DNA of 64,000 nt. Source: Ashinkailepas kermadecensis. Lineage: Eukaryota; Arthropoda; Thecostraca; Neolepadidae. The notes beneath the pieces are model-generated. The model had not been told where the DNA came from. It made no database searches and saw nothing but the letters and a program-made list of their open reading frames with translations. The position numbers and the translations under genes are program-made. This document shows, piece after piece, positions 44,456-56,448 of the stretch (positions are counted from its first letter, which is position 1; every line of letters starts with the position of its first letter). The stretch is taken from assembly GCA_034440615.1 (NCBI GenBank), contig JAOTOM010004139.1, positions 164,868 through 228,867 of the forward strand. Reading direction: 5' to 3'.

Positions 44456-45104
44456 GAAATACCAGCCATGGCGCAAGGTTAAAAACTCATCGCAACACAA
44501 AATAGGTACCATGGTGCGCGGTTCCCCAGGGAATCTTGCCTCGGTACAGTCAATGAAGAAAGACAGTGGAGTTGTCAGTAAGAGATGCAATAACGTGAAC
44601 CCGTCGTTTATCTGGCTCCTCAGCGGCACACCATTGACCGGGGGCGAATATTACACCTTCCCCTGCTTATTTCAATAACGGCTGCACCGATTTTAAACAT
44701 TCAAAGGACAATCGATAGTGTCGTGACGTGCGGTCTCAGGGGACATAAGAAATGATCGCGGTGTGGCACATGCCACGTCGTGCCGAAGTGGCAAGCACTG
44801 CGGTAAATTTAGTTAGTTATTGAGGGTTTCAGGGCACATCGACTGCAGTAGTCGTGCAGCGCCCATAACATCGTCAGCCCTACCGAAGCATCCATGCGGA
44901 AACCAATGGAGACGACGTAGAATGGAACATATTATCGAACCCGATGTGGTCAAATCGTCGGTAGAACCATCCTGATTTTACCACATACCGTATACCCAAC
45001 ATGATATTAGTGATTGCGCATATACCACATATAACTTGATTCAGCTTGCATATTATCACAGTGCAGTGATCGACAGTGGCGGCTGTTGTGTCCGTACCTG
45101 TGAC

Positions 45105-45763
45105 CAGGCGCGCACCCAGGATTTTTCCATGGGGGGGGGGCGGACCGAAAAGGGCACTTGGCCGGCTCCAAAAGGGCACTTGACCGGCTCCAAAAGGGCA
45201 CTTTGCGGCCCGGGGCACACTGGAAGGTTTGCTGACCGGGGGGGGCGTGAATTTTCCATGGGACACGTTATATGTTATAGCATCGAACCCTTGTATTTAC
45301 AATAATATTTCCAAAAACATGCAGCCTGCATGCATTATGTCGTGAAATGAAGGTTGCCCGCTTACCTTTGATGTAAAAGTACGCAGGATGTGGATTTCTG
45401 GAAAGGATGATAACAGCTGACACGAAGGCGATGGTCCTGAAGGCAGGTGACATGTACACAAACATGTAACACAATAAAAATAGCGACGAAAGCTTCTTGC
45501 ATACCCCAGATGCAGCGAGAGTAAGTGTCAAACAATCAACGCGATGGATGCGACTATGCGAGCATGCAAATAAATTTTAGCAAGGAATGGCCAATGATTT
45601 CGAAATTTTAACACCTTTGGCACAGGCGGGGCACATAAGGCAGGTGATTTTTGGCCTAAATTTGGAACATTCCGGCCAAGAGGGCACTTTTCGGTCAAAA
45701 GGGCACTTTGGTCTCATGGGGGGGGGGGCCGGGCCCCTGCCCCCCCCCTCCGGTGCGCCTGTG
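45105..45763. mobile_element. hAT-like MITE inside LINE H ORF1
   Basis: 659-bp element flanked by the 8-bp duplication CCTGTGAC (45097-45104 and 45764-45771). The ends are imperfect inverted repeats beginning CAGGCGCGCACC and, from the right, CACAGGCGCACC. Next to them are long G runs and repeated AAAAGGGCACTT motifs. There is no transposase. Removing it with one TSD rejoins an intact CCHC knuckle of LINE H (CFACHRYGHNSRHC). Confidence 0.88.
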
Positions 45764-45771
45764 CCTGTGAC

Positions 45772-46490
45772 AGGCGAAGCATCTCATCGGGATTGGTCGA
45801 TAAACGCGGACTCTGACCCTAGCATGCCCGATTCTCACATGGGTAGGCTGTGTTTGGGAGTTAAAAGTAAGTACAATGTTGTCTGTGTCGTGTGAAACGC
45901 CGTCCCTTTTCGTTTTCAGTCGTCTAGCTTCCACGACACCGAACACCGCAAGACCGCGCACAATTTCTTCACTTGTCACACCTTGTAGGTCATGGCAAGT
46001 GACGACACCTCTGGAGCAGTTTTTAGAGTGGTGAGTTTTCACATTTAGGGGAACTGTCCTTTGTACGCGTCTGCCATCGATGGTGTACGTAAACGTAAAG
46101 AGTGTGGCTTTTAACGCCCGCCTAGCTTCCTCCGGATCCGAAAATTCAACTTCGATGCCACCATCAACCAATTTGTCGCACCGTACCACCGTACCGAATC
46201 GCTCAGTGCCCTCACACCGTTGGAAAGGGCTGAGGTCGGACAGTCTGAGCTCTGAACTCGACAGGATCAAGACAGTTGGGTCGACGTACTCGGGCTCTAC
46301 TTCGGTTTCACGCTCAGGTGTCTTGTCAGGTCGCGTCGCCCCGACGGGACGAGAATCCATAGAAGGGCAATCCGAGACAGCGTCTAAAACTGGCCTCACG
46401 GAGGCGCGGGACTGGGATGTGGAAGACTGGAACGACGAATCGTCCGAGTCAAGACTAGGGCGAGGGTATAGTTGTGTCAGGAGAATCCAT
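45772..46490 (-). pseudogene. LINE H ORF1, N-terminal part
   Basis: The ATG at 46490 (MDSPDTTIPSP) is followed by a stop after 11 codons. A downstream frame then encodes the conserved RRM-like part (LSDLSPFQRCEGTERFG near 46220, CDKLVDGGIEVEF near 46160, NCSRGVVTCHDLQGV near 46000) up to PMRCFACHR at the MITE. It ends in the first zinc knuckle at about 45060. Confidence 0.82.
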
Positions 46491-46681
46491 GGAAGTGTTG
46501 GTTGGTTGGTTATTTGGGCTTAGGGGCGCATCGACTGCGATGGTCATTCAGCAATGTTCAGCAATAACAATGTTAGATGGTATCAACGGTCTTAATGGTC
46601 CTTATCGGTCGAGCAGTAGTACACGAACCTGAAGAATACAGGCAGGTCATTCCGGTCATTCTGATCTTCTAGTGTTACATG

Positions 46682-49600
46682 TCAGTGAGATGTATATATC
46701 GCTCTAAAGTCGATATCTGAAAGAAAGCGAAAAAGCTGTCCCGAAGTTACAGCGCGCGAGTGGTCACCCAGGAGATCGCGGAGCGACGGCGGCCACGCGA
46801 CTCCAAAAAGGCGTCTGCGATCGTCGGCGAGCAGAGGACATGAAATAAAAACGTGACGTACTGACAGTGGTGCGTGACATCGAGGGCAGTTTGGCCTATC
46901 CTCTCCACATAGCAGATGGTGGTGTGTTGGGTGAGTGTGCCCAAGCCGAAGGCGGCAGAGCACGACCTCGTCTCGCCTCGTCCTACGATGGGACGAGGCC
47001 CACTCTCCTAGGCATGGCTTGATAGTCCGTAGTTTGTTGTCCGGCAAACTGTTCCAACTATTCTGCCATTTTTCCAAAACAAAAGTCGTGATTAAACGGT
47101 GATATTCCCTCGCGGGGAGCGGCATAGACCGCCGGTATGGGGCTTGGGCTGCACGTTTCGCAGCAGCATCCGCTGTCTCATTCCCCACGATTCCGACGTG
47201 GCTCGGAATCCAACAGAGGGTAGTAGTCTTCCCAGCTTCAGTCAATGATGTGAAACGTCGCAGAACATCCTGTACAATGGGATCAGATCGGTTAAACTGC
47301 AGTAGCGCCCCAAGACTGCTGAGAGAATCGGTAAAAATGACATGCGCGGTATCCCGACATACCTCAATAAAACTGAGCGCCTTGATGATGGCAACCAGTT
47401 CTGATGTGTATACCGATGCATGGGGAGGTAGAGAGAAAGATCGCGACAGGGAACTACTAACAAATGCACTGCCAACACCAGTATCAGTCTTCGACCCGTC
47501 TGTATATATCGGGACGTATTCGTCAAAGGAGGCTATGTGCTCTAGAGCATGCGAACGACGATCGTGTTGTGTTGTATGTGCCTTCTTCACCGCGGATAGT
47601 GACATGTCTATAGTTGGATGGGTCACCTGCCAAGGCGGTGTTTGTGGAAAACCGACCCGCATAATTCCCCTCAATCTAATCTCGCTGTCTTCGAAGAGTC
47701 TGCGCATTCTTACACAGAAGGGGGTGCCATGCGTAATGCGCGCTCGACCGAATGCGGCAATCAACCGATGGGAAAACACCTGCGCATAGGCGGGATGTCC
47801 GGGGAATTGACGCAGTTTGCACGCGTAGCGCATCCCAAGCATTTCGCGGCGGATCGAGAGTGGTGGCTCATGGGCTTCAGCCAGTAGGCTCACAGAAGGC
47901 CAAGTGCGAAAAGCGCCGGTCACAATGCGGAGCGCCGAGTGGTGTATCACATCTAGTGGTCGTTTGCTTGTTGAGCATGCGCTGTCGTATATAAAACACG
48001 CGTAGTCCAGTTTTGAACGAATGGTGGAACGATACAACAGGAGCATAGTTTTCCTGTCTCCTCCGTAGGACGTGCGCGAGACCATTTTCAGTAGGTTTAG
48101 TGATATAAAGCACTTCTCCCGAAGTGTTTTGAAGTGCTCCTTGTAGCTAAGACGAGTGTCAAAAATGACTCCTAGAAATCGGGCAGCACGCTGAAAGGGA
48201 ATTGCCTCCCCGTACAGCTGCAGAGCAGGGTCTGGGCAGCTTCGGCGACGTCGACAAAAATGCATCCCAACGGTTTTTGATACAGATAACCGAAATCCGT
48301 TTTTGGAACTCCACCTCTCCAAGGTTGATACCGCCAACTGTAGCTGCCGTGCCATCGACGGTGCACTGGTTGTGCAGCACCAAATCGCAACGTCATCCAC
48401 GAACAGTGATCTACCTATATTTCGTGGAAGGGACTCGCAGATATCATTTATCATAATCGCGAACATCGCCACGCTGAGCACACTCCCCTGTGGGAGTGTG
48501 TCCCCCTTCCGTTTGTCGATACCGATCTGACAAGTAACTTCCGATCCGCACACGAAAAAACCGCCTCAACAGAAAGTTCTGGAGGAAGAGGCCCATCGAT
48601 CCGCGAATTCCATACTTGAGGACTTTCATCATGATGCCGTAGCGCCAGGTGGTATCGTATGCTCCATGAATGTCGAAAAATACTGCACCAACGTGACGAT
48701 TTTGCTGGAACGCTGCACGTACCACGGTGTCAAGAGTTAAAAGGTGGTCAACGGTGCTGCGGTTTTTCCTAAAGCCACACTGTGCGTTGTTTAAAATGCC
48801 ATGTCGTTCTAAAAACCAGGTCAAACGCACGTTTACCATCTTCTCCATTAGCTTGCAGAGTGATGATGTCAGTGATATTGGTCGGTAGTTCGCCGGGTCT
48901 ACGCTGTCTTTTCCGGGCTTTAAAACTGGTATAATAATGGCCTCACGCCAAGTGGGTGGGAAATCCCCTTTCTCCCACAGCCGGTTCAGCGTTGCCAGTA
49001 CGGCATCGAGTGTGCATGATGGAAGATGTTTGAGCATATCATTGTGTATCTGATCCGGACCTTCAGATACGCTCCGAAGGGTCGCAATGGCGGAACGCAG
49101 TTCAACCGTTGTGAATGGCTCGTTATAACTTGTACCCTCAGAAGTGGAAAAGTTCAGTGTCTGTCTCTCGCACCTGGCTTTGTGGCGTGTGAATAAGGCG
49201 TCATCAAGGCATCGACATCGGTTCGATATTGTTCGAGCCATCTCATTCGCTACGTCAACCGGCTGGGTGATGTCTCTGCCGGCGACTCGCAATACTGGTA
49301 GAGGGGTGGAGTTGAACTGGCCGGCGATACGCTTAAGTCTGGACCAGACATGTGAGATGGGTGTGGAGCGATTCAATTTGCTCACATAGTCCCTCCATGA
49401 GACACGCTTTGCATCCCGGATAGTGCGTCGAGCATTGGCTCGTGCCTGCCGAAAGGCGATGAGATTCGCCGTGCTACTTCTTCGGTCAAAGGCTCTGTAG
49501 GCGCGCCTTCTAGCCCGAATTGCCCGACGACAATCCTCTGTCCACCACGGAACGGGCGCACGACGGGGAGTGCCAGAAGTGCGAGGGATGTAGTCAGTGG

Positions 49601-50413
49601 CGGTTTGCACGAGCAGGTTGGTCAGTGCTTCCACAGACATAGGGGTGGCACCAGGCCTCGCGGACAAAATCTCTTCTAGTCGCGTCTCGTATGCTGACCA
49701 GTCGGCTTTCTTAAAATTCCATCGACATGGTCGCGTCCCGAGTACTGCGCCATCCCTGTAATCTAGCCATACCGGAAAATGGTCACTGCCTAGGGGGTCG
49801 TCGGCCGCAGACCAGCTAAAAAACTGTGCGAGTTGTGGGCTGCACAAACTGAGGTCCAGAGCAGACGTATGGCCTGAGGGCAGGGTAAGATGAGTCGGTG
49901 TTCCAGTATTTAGAATGCACAGTGATGCGTCGTGCATAAAAGATTCTACACAGCGGCCCCGTGAGTTGACATCCTCGCACCCCATGCCGTATGGTGAGCA
50001 TTAAAATCACCTAGTATTAAGACCGGCGGGGGCAATTCGGACATCAGACGTCGTAGTTCAGTACACGGGAACCCAGCACCGGGTGGCAAGTACAGTGAGC
50101 AGATAGATATTGGACGGCGGTTAAAATTCACTCTTACTGCAACGGCCCGCAGCTTGGCGTGCAGCACTAATCTCTGCGCCGCCACACTATGGTGGACAGC
50201 CAGCAGTACTCCACCATGCGCAATGGTGTCTGAGGGCATGTCCATTCGGAAGACTGAATAACATTTTAGGCTATAAATGTAGTCAGGCGTCACCTTTGTT
50301 TCTTGCAAACAGATGGCCGCCGGGCAGTGGCGGTTTAAGAGCACCTGGAGGTCTTCTGTGCTAGTTCTCAGCCCCCTACAGTTCCATTGTAAAATGGACC
50401 GCAGTTGAACCAT
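46682..50413 (-). pseudogene. LINE G ORF2 (endonuclease, reverse transcriptase, RNase H), two breaks
   Basis: Starts at MVQLRSILQWNCRGLRT (50413). Endonuclease motifs are CLQETKVTPDY, LILGDFNAHHTAWG near 50010 and SDHFPVWLDY near 49785. After a frameshift near 49965 a 513-codon frame covers the linker and reverse transcriptase (NYRPISLTSSLCKLMEKM near 48870, FFDIHGAYDTTW near 48660). A second frameshift near 48500 falls in the PQGSVLS motif. The last 623-codon frame holds LFVDDVAIW (48400), RNase H (IYTDGSKTDTGVGSAFV, FTDSLSSLGAL, IPSHVGIVGNETADAAAK) and the Cys-His end CPRCHAPLSVRHV, ending IYTSH at 46682. Only two indels separate it from a full ORF. Confidence 0.92.
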
Positions 50414-50511
50414 TTAAACCGGATTAAAATAGGTATGGAAAGTATCGCAGACGATATCACAGGTGGGCGAGTCTAAAACAAAAGGAGCTGCTAAAATGCA
50501 GCGCCAGTACA

Positions 50512-52165
50512 CTATAAAGGTGGAGCTGACTTGGTGTCGACGGACGCCCTCGGGCGAGATCTGGGGCGTTCCCCACCGGGCGGCGATGGTGTCCATGGGG
50601 GAGCACGCTTACGCCCCGTCCCGGGGGAAGGCCAGGGTGCGACTCTCTCGCCCTCATGAGGTGGAGTGGGAGGCGGGCCCATGACCCTCCCAGTCTCTGG
50701 GGTACATTGGGGACTGGCTCTGGCATTTGAGGATGGTGAAGGTGTCGCCCTGGAAGGCTGCTCACCAACTCGGGCGCTCGGCGACGCCTCCCTGGAACCG
50801 GTCCGCGCTGCCCGACCAGACGCACCCATATCGGGCGCCCCCCTGCGGACGTCGATCGAGAGACACGGTCCGGTCGCCGGAGGGGCGACTACCGGGAGTC
50901 GTCGAGAGGTCACGCCAGACTCCCCTGAACTGGTCGGTGGGGGTGGGAGAGTTGACGTGGATTGTACAGGGATGGATTGGGCTGGTGTGGGATCGGGCGG
51001 GCCTCTTGGTTCGCTGAACTCGTTGCCATTTCTCCGGAGCTGTATCTGATGACGGTGGCGTCACGACCTCAGAGGCCGGTGACGGCGAAGCAGCGCGCTT
51101 TTCTGCCTCCAGGGGGGTCTCGCTCATCTGGTTTTGTGGTGTCGCTGGCGAGGCGACAGGTACGCCGAAGGAACGAAGGAGCGCACACAGTTGTGCGATC
51201 AGTTCGTTGGTTTGACTTCCCTCTATCTGGTGTGGGACTGATATGGTGGTTCTGACTTTCGACGCATAGGATGTTTTAGGGTGAGACTGGTCATATATGT
51301 CCCTAGCCTCACGGAAGGTTATTTTCCGCGCGTGTTTAATTGCGATGATTTCCTTTTTCTTGATGTAAGTCAGACATAAGCGGTCAAAAGAAGCATGAGG
51401 AACCTGTCCTCGCCCACAGTTCACACAGTTGGGTGTCTCGGAGGTGCACTGCTCAGTGACATGTTCAGAGGAAGCGCATCTACCACACGCCGGATGGTTC
51501 CTGCAAAATGAGTTTGTGTGTCCATACCTCTGGCATTTAAAACACCGCATCGGGTTGGGAAGAAACACACGGACCTTGACACGCAGGTAACCCACTTGTA
51601 TCTCAGACGGTAAATCTGTTGTGTTAAAAGTTAATATGATGTTGTTTGTCGTAATCATTTCGGCGCCTTTCCTGACCTTCATCTTTCTCGCTACCGTCAC
51701 TCCAAATTTACTCAACCCGTCAACAATCTCCTCCTCTGGCACGTCCCTCAAGTCATAACAATTGACTACACCACGAGATGTGTTCTTGGTTTGGTGCGGT
51801 TCTATTTTTATTTGGATTCTCTCGTCCACCCTCTTATCACCCTTTTTTACACCGTATACAAACTCGGATGTCTGCAACGCTTTCGCCGCCTCTTTCGCTA
51901 ACGCGAACTCCACCTCCAAAGAGCCATCCCTCAACTTCTCACAACGAATGATCTGCCCGAACCGGTCACAGCCATCTCGTCTTTGAAAGGGGGGAAAGAG
52001 CGGCGAGATTTTTCGTCTGTCCGCGAAAGATAAGAATACGGTGTGTATGGGAGACCTGGTCTCCGCAGCTACCCGAGTAAGTCACGCTCCTATCAGCGCC
52101 GATTGAGCGAGTGGTCTGGTCACCACGAGAGCGACCAGGAGTGGTTTTTGTATTGCGGATGCCAT
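50512..52165 (-). pseudogene. LINE G ORF1 (gag-like CCHC protein), broken
   Basis: ATG at 52165 (MASAIQKP); a one-base loss in an A run puts the following codons out of frame with the conserved body. The 390-codon frame 51934-50762 has the conserved NTSRGVVNCYDLRDVPEEE segment, three knuckles near 51410-51550 (CFKCQRYGHTNSFC, CGRCASSEHVTEQC, CVNCGRGQVPH) and a Pro/Ser-rich stretch. The C-terminal end is in another frame (50913-50512). Confidence 0.88.
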
Positions 52166-52861
52166 GCAGTGTGTGTTGGTTTCGACTCCTCGGGCGCCCC
52201 ACCACACAGGGGCCCAACGGGGGGGGGACGCCTGGGCCCCGCGGACGGGAGGACGCCAGGCGCCCGAGGAGCTATACGGGGCAGGCGGCGCCTTCGCCCG
52301 GCCGGGAGAGAGAGACTCACCACCTCGACCGGGATCCAGCGCCGCCCACCACTTGACCCCAGCCGGCCGGGCCGGCAGACACTGGGGAGAACCCCAGGCC
52401 CCCGGCCCGAGGCGACCAGCCACTTGGCCCGCGTGAGGCCCCACAGGCCCGCCCGCCCCTCCGGGATATCGGGACCAAAGAGGTGTGTTGGTCCCCCGTC
52501 ACAACTAGCACCGTGCGACGGGGGACCTCAACCTCCAGGACTCAGTCAACCCCGGGGGGCGGGCCAAGGGGGCGCGGCTACCCCGATAAAACTGAGCGGA
52601 AGGGTAGACCAGGGGAAGCTGGCCTATCTGCTCGTGACAAGGGAGGGGTTGATGCTGCAGGGTTGGATGAAAGACATACAAAAGGTCGCTGGCACGGGGT
52701 GGATACTGGAATTTGAAGAAAAGGATGGACGATGGAGACTACATGAGTCCCCGGAAGCACCTACGTGTTTCCACACCCCTTATCGGAGCGGCTGTGTTAC
52801 CCCGAGGGAGCGCCAATTCCCTGGCCAACCGGGTAACGAGGCTGGCCCCACTGCGGGGGGG
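52166..52861 (-). promoter_or_regulatory. LINE G GC-rich 5' leader
   Basis: Carries the long stem just upstream of the ORF1 ATG (CTCCTCGGGCGCC 52186-52198 with GGCGCCCGAGGAG 52259-52271) and the GTCCCCCGTC/GACGGGGGAC stem (52491-52500, 52517-52526). Between 52640 and 52820 it differs from B, F and I. The 5'-terminal 70 bases are similar again but show paired substitutions. Confidence 0.8.
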
Positions 52862-52933
52862 TCCATGGAAATGTATTGGTTTCAACTCCCCGGGCGCCCC
52901 ACCACGTAGGGGCCCTACTGGGGGGACGCCTGG
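52862..52933 (-). mobile_element. LINE H leader fragment beyond LINE G
   Basis: Remainder of LINE H displaced by LINE G: the bases before the ORF1 ATG and the first part of the leader (CTCCCCGGGCGCCCCACC... to GGGGGGACGCCTGG). It is cut at 52933 by the tail of LINE I. The rest of H's leader was not found. Confidence 0.7.
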
Positions 52934-53089
52934 TTAGGTTGGTTATTTGGGCTTAAGGGCGCATCGACTGCGTTGGTCATACAGCGCCCATAACAATTTT
53001 AGATTGACAGCTTAAGAGGATTCATGCCAACAGTAGTACGCGAGCTTTCAAAATATAGGCAGATCATTCCGAGCTTATAGTGCTACATG

Positions 53090-55805
53090 TCAGTGAGGTG
53101 TGTAAATCGCTCTAAATTTGACATCCGAGAGAAAGCGAAACAGTTGTCCTGAGGTTACTACGCGTGAGTGGTCACCCAGGAGTTCGCTGATTGACGGAGA
53201 CTGCACGACTCCGAGAAGGCGTCTTCGAGCATCGGCGAGCAGGGGACAGGATATCAGAACGTGACGTACTGAAAGTGGTGCGTGACATCGAGGGCAGTTT
53301 GGCCTGTCCTCCCCACAGAGCAGATGGTGGTGTGTTGCGTGGGTGTGCCCTAGCCTAAGGCGGCAGAGCACGACCTCGTCTTGCCTCGTCCTACGGTAGG
53401 ATGAGGGCCACTCCCCAAGACATGGCTTGATTGTTCGCAGTTTATTGTCCTGCAGAGTGTCCCAACTAGACTGCCATTTTTTAAAAACAAAGGTCGCGAT
53501 AAAACGGTCATACTCCCTCGCGGGGAGCGGCATAGATCGCAAATATGGTGCTTGAGCTGCTCGTTTCGCAGCAGCATCCGCTGCCTCGTTCCCCACGATG
53601 CCGACATGGCTCGGGATCCAACAGAGGACGATAGTCTTCCCAGCTTGAGCCAGTGATCCCAGACGCCGTAAAACGTCCTGTAAAATGGTGTCAGGTGGGT
53701 TAAACTGCTTTAGCGCCCAGAGACTGCTGAGGGAGTCGGTAAAAATCACATGCGAGGCATCCCGCCCCACTTCAATAAAACTGAGAGCCTTTGAGATCGC
53801 CACCAGCTCTGAAGTGTAACCAGTTGCATGTGGTGGTAGGGAAAAAGATCTTGACAGAGGCCCAGTAACAAATGCACTGCCCACACCATCATCCGTCTTG
53901 GATACATCTGTGTAAGTTGGGACGTGTCCCTCGAACGAGGCTATGTGTTCCAGCGCACATGACAGTCGGTACTGTGGTGTCGCATGGTCCTTTCCAACCG
54001 AGGAAAGTGACATATCTATTATAGGAGGAGTCACCTGCCATGGCGGCGTTTCAGCCAGATTGAACTGCATAATTCCCTTCGGTCGAATACCACTGTCCTC
54101 AAAGAGTCTGCGTATGCGAACGCAAAAAGGAATGGCATGCAGAATGCGTCCTCGACCAAATGATGCAAGGAGTCGATGGGAGAACACATGCGAGTATGTG
54201 GGATGACCAGGGAATTGGCGCAGCTTACAGGCATAGCGCATCCCGAGCATTTCGCGGCGGAGCGAGAGTGGTGGCTCGTGGGTTTCAGCCAGAAGGCTGG
54301 CAGAAGGTGAAGTGCGGAAAGCGCCAGTCACAATGCGGAGCGCCGAGTGGTGCACAGTGTCCAGTGAGCGCTTGCTTGTTGCACATGCGCTGTCATATAT
54401 AAAACACGCATAGTCCAGTTTTGAACGAATAAGAGAGCGATACAACAGTAACATGGTTTTCCTGTCTCCTCCGTAAGATGTGTGTGCAACCATCTTTAGC
54501 AGGTTTAGGGATGTAAAACACTTCTCCCGAAGTGTCTTAAAATCCTCCTTGTAATTAAGACGAGTGTCAAAAATAACTCCCAAGAATCGAGCAACCCGCC
54601 GGAAGGGAACTCGCTCACCGTACAGCTGGAGATCAGGGTCCGAGCAGTTCCGGCGGCGCCGACAAAAGTGCATGCCAACTGTTTTTGCAGTCGAGAACCC
54701 AAACACGTTCTCGGAACTCCACTTTTCCAAGTGGGATACCGCCAACTGCAGTTGTCGTGCCATCGAAGGTGCACTGGATGTACAACACCAAGTCGCTACA
54801 TCGTCAACAAAGAGTGATCTGCCAATGCTACGCGGAAGGGAGTCGCAGATGTCGTTAATCACGATGGCGAAAAGCGCCACGCTTAGAACACTTCCTTGCG
54901 GTACTCCATCAATTTCTGGATACCTGTCTGATAAGTAGTTCCCGATGCGTACGCGAAAAAAGCGTCTTGACAAAAAATTATCGAGGAAGTAAGCCATGGA
55001 CCCACGAATTCCATAGCTAGAGACCTTGTTCAGAATGCCGTAGTGCCAAGTTGTGTCATAGGCTCCCTGGATATCGAAAAACACTGCACCGACGTGACGA
55101 TTTTGGTGGAAAGCTTCTCGTACCACAGTGTCAAGAGTTAAAAGATGGTCGGTGGTGCTGCGGTTTTTCTTAAAATCACACTGTGCATTAGTTAAAATAT
55201 CATACCGGTCCAGAAACCACGTCAGGCGCACATTAACCATTTTCTCCATCAGTTTACAAAGTGATGATGTTAGTGAGATGGGTCGGTAGCTCGCTGGGTC
55301 TGAAGCATCCTTGCCTGGTTTCAAAATTGGTATCGTAATAGCATTCCGCCAGGTAGACGGAAAGTCGCCTTTCTCCCAAAGTGTATTTATCGTTTCCAGC
55401 AGAGCCCCAAGTGCCCGTGTTGGGAGATGCTTGAGCATGTCATTGTGTACGTGGTCGGGACCCTCGGATACGCTTCGAAGGGCTCCAATAGCGGCACTCA
55501 GCTCAGTCAAGGTGAATGGCTCGTTATAACAGAGCTGCTCAGAGGTGGAGAAGTTCAATGGCTGCTTCTCACACTCGAATTTGCGACGTGTGAAGATGTC
55601 ACCACTGTTGCAACGGCATCGGTCACATATGGTACGGGCCATTTCGTTTACCACATCAACCGGGTGCGTGACGTCTCGGCCACCCACCCGTAGTGCTGGT
55701 AAAGAGGTGGAGTTGAACTGGCCTGCGATGTGCTTTATCCTTGACCAGATCTGTGATGTGGGTGTGGAGCGACTTAGTTTGCTCTTGGAGTTTGCTCTTG
55801 CTCTT
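53090..55805 (-). pseudogene. LINE I ORF2 (reverse transcriptase and RNase H; endonuclease missing)
   Basis: One continuous frame from at least 55687 to the stop at 53090 (865 codons), by far the longest in the window. It has SYRPISLTSSLCKLMEKM (55250), FFDIQGAYDTTW, GVPQGSVLSVALF (54905), LFVDDVATW (54810, FVDD box), RNase H with YTDVSKTDDGVGSAFV (53900; the usual Gly after Asp is Val), FTDSLSSLWAL and IPSHVGIVGNEAADAAAK (53600), and the Cys-His end CPRCHAPLSVRHV. The upstream part to 55805 continues the linker (TPTSQIWSRIKHIAGQF). Without the endonuclease it could not insert by itself. Confidence 0.9.
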
Positions 55806-56448
55806 AGTTTGACTTAGTTTGATTTGGAAGTTGCCATATAAGTTTCTTGGTTTCTACTCCTCGGGCGCCCCACCACAAAGGGGCCCTACGGGGGGGGGGG
55901 GGGGACGCCTGGGTCCCGCGAACGGGAGGACGACAGGCGCCCGAGGAGCTATACGGGGCAGGCGGCGCCTTCGCCCGGCCGGGAGAGAGAGACTCACCAC
56001 CCCGACCGGGATCCAGCACCGCCCACCCCTTGACCCCAGCCGGCCGGGCCGGCAGACACTGGGAACAATCCCAGGTCCCCGGCCCGAGGCGACCGGCCAC
56101 TTGACCCGTATGGGGCCCTATGGGCCAGCCCGCCCCTCCGGGATATCGAGACCAAAGAGGCGTGTTGGTCCCCCGTCACAACTAGCACCGTGCGACGGGG
56201 GACCTCAACCTCCAGGACTCCGTCAACCCCGGGGGGCGGGCCGAGAGGGCGCGGCTACCCCGATAAAACTGAGCTGGTGAGCAAGACAGGGGAAGTTGTC
56301 CTGCCTGCTCTTAGTGGGGAGAGTTGGTGCTGCAGGGCCAGGTGAAGGACATGGACGTTGAGATGGGATGGACATTGGAATGGGAGCGTATGGATGGAAG
56401 GACGAGTGAGGCTGTGGTAACCCGAGAGAGCGCCATTTCTCTAGCCAG

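Larger units (their letters stand above)
44811..46498 (-). mobile_element. LINE H: internally deleted element (ORF1 start joined to 3' UTR), carrying a MITE
   Basis: Minus-strand element. The left end has a TTAGTTAG tail and stem-loop (GGGCAC 44832-44837, GCGCCC 44859-44864). The 3' UTR matches fragment N at 59968. Around 45060 it jumps from 3' UTR directly into the first zinc knuckle of ORF1, so the rest of ORF1 and all of ORF2 are missing. ORF1 runs back to its ATG at 46490, where LINE G is inserted. A further 72 bp of H's leader is found beyond G at 52862-52933. It was probably a non-autonomous derivative. Confidence 0.8.
46499..52861 (-). mobile_element. LINE G: full-length insertion in the start codon region of LINE H
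   Basis: Minus-strand LINE of about 6.36 kb. Flanks TCCATGGAAGTGT (46486-46498) and TCCATGGAAATGT (52862-52874) form a 13-bp TSD with one mismatch; the target includes the ORF1 ATG of LINE H. The 5' end reads CCCCGCAGTGGGG (52846-52858). The 3' side has a GGTT-repeat tail and the stem-loop, whose distal GCGCCC arm is missing (see findings). It is the best-preserved LINE with both ORFs. Confidence 0.9.

Noticed and set aside
52859..55909. Very long (about 75 bp) target-site duplication around LINE I
   Set aside because: 52862-52933 and 55838-55909 are similar because both are LINE leaders. Their divergence equals that between families, so they are not a recent duplication.
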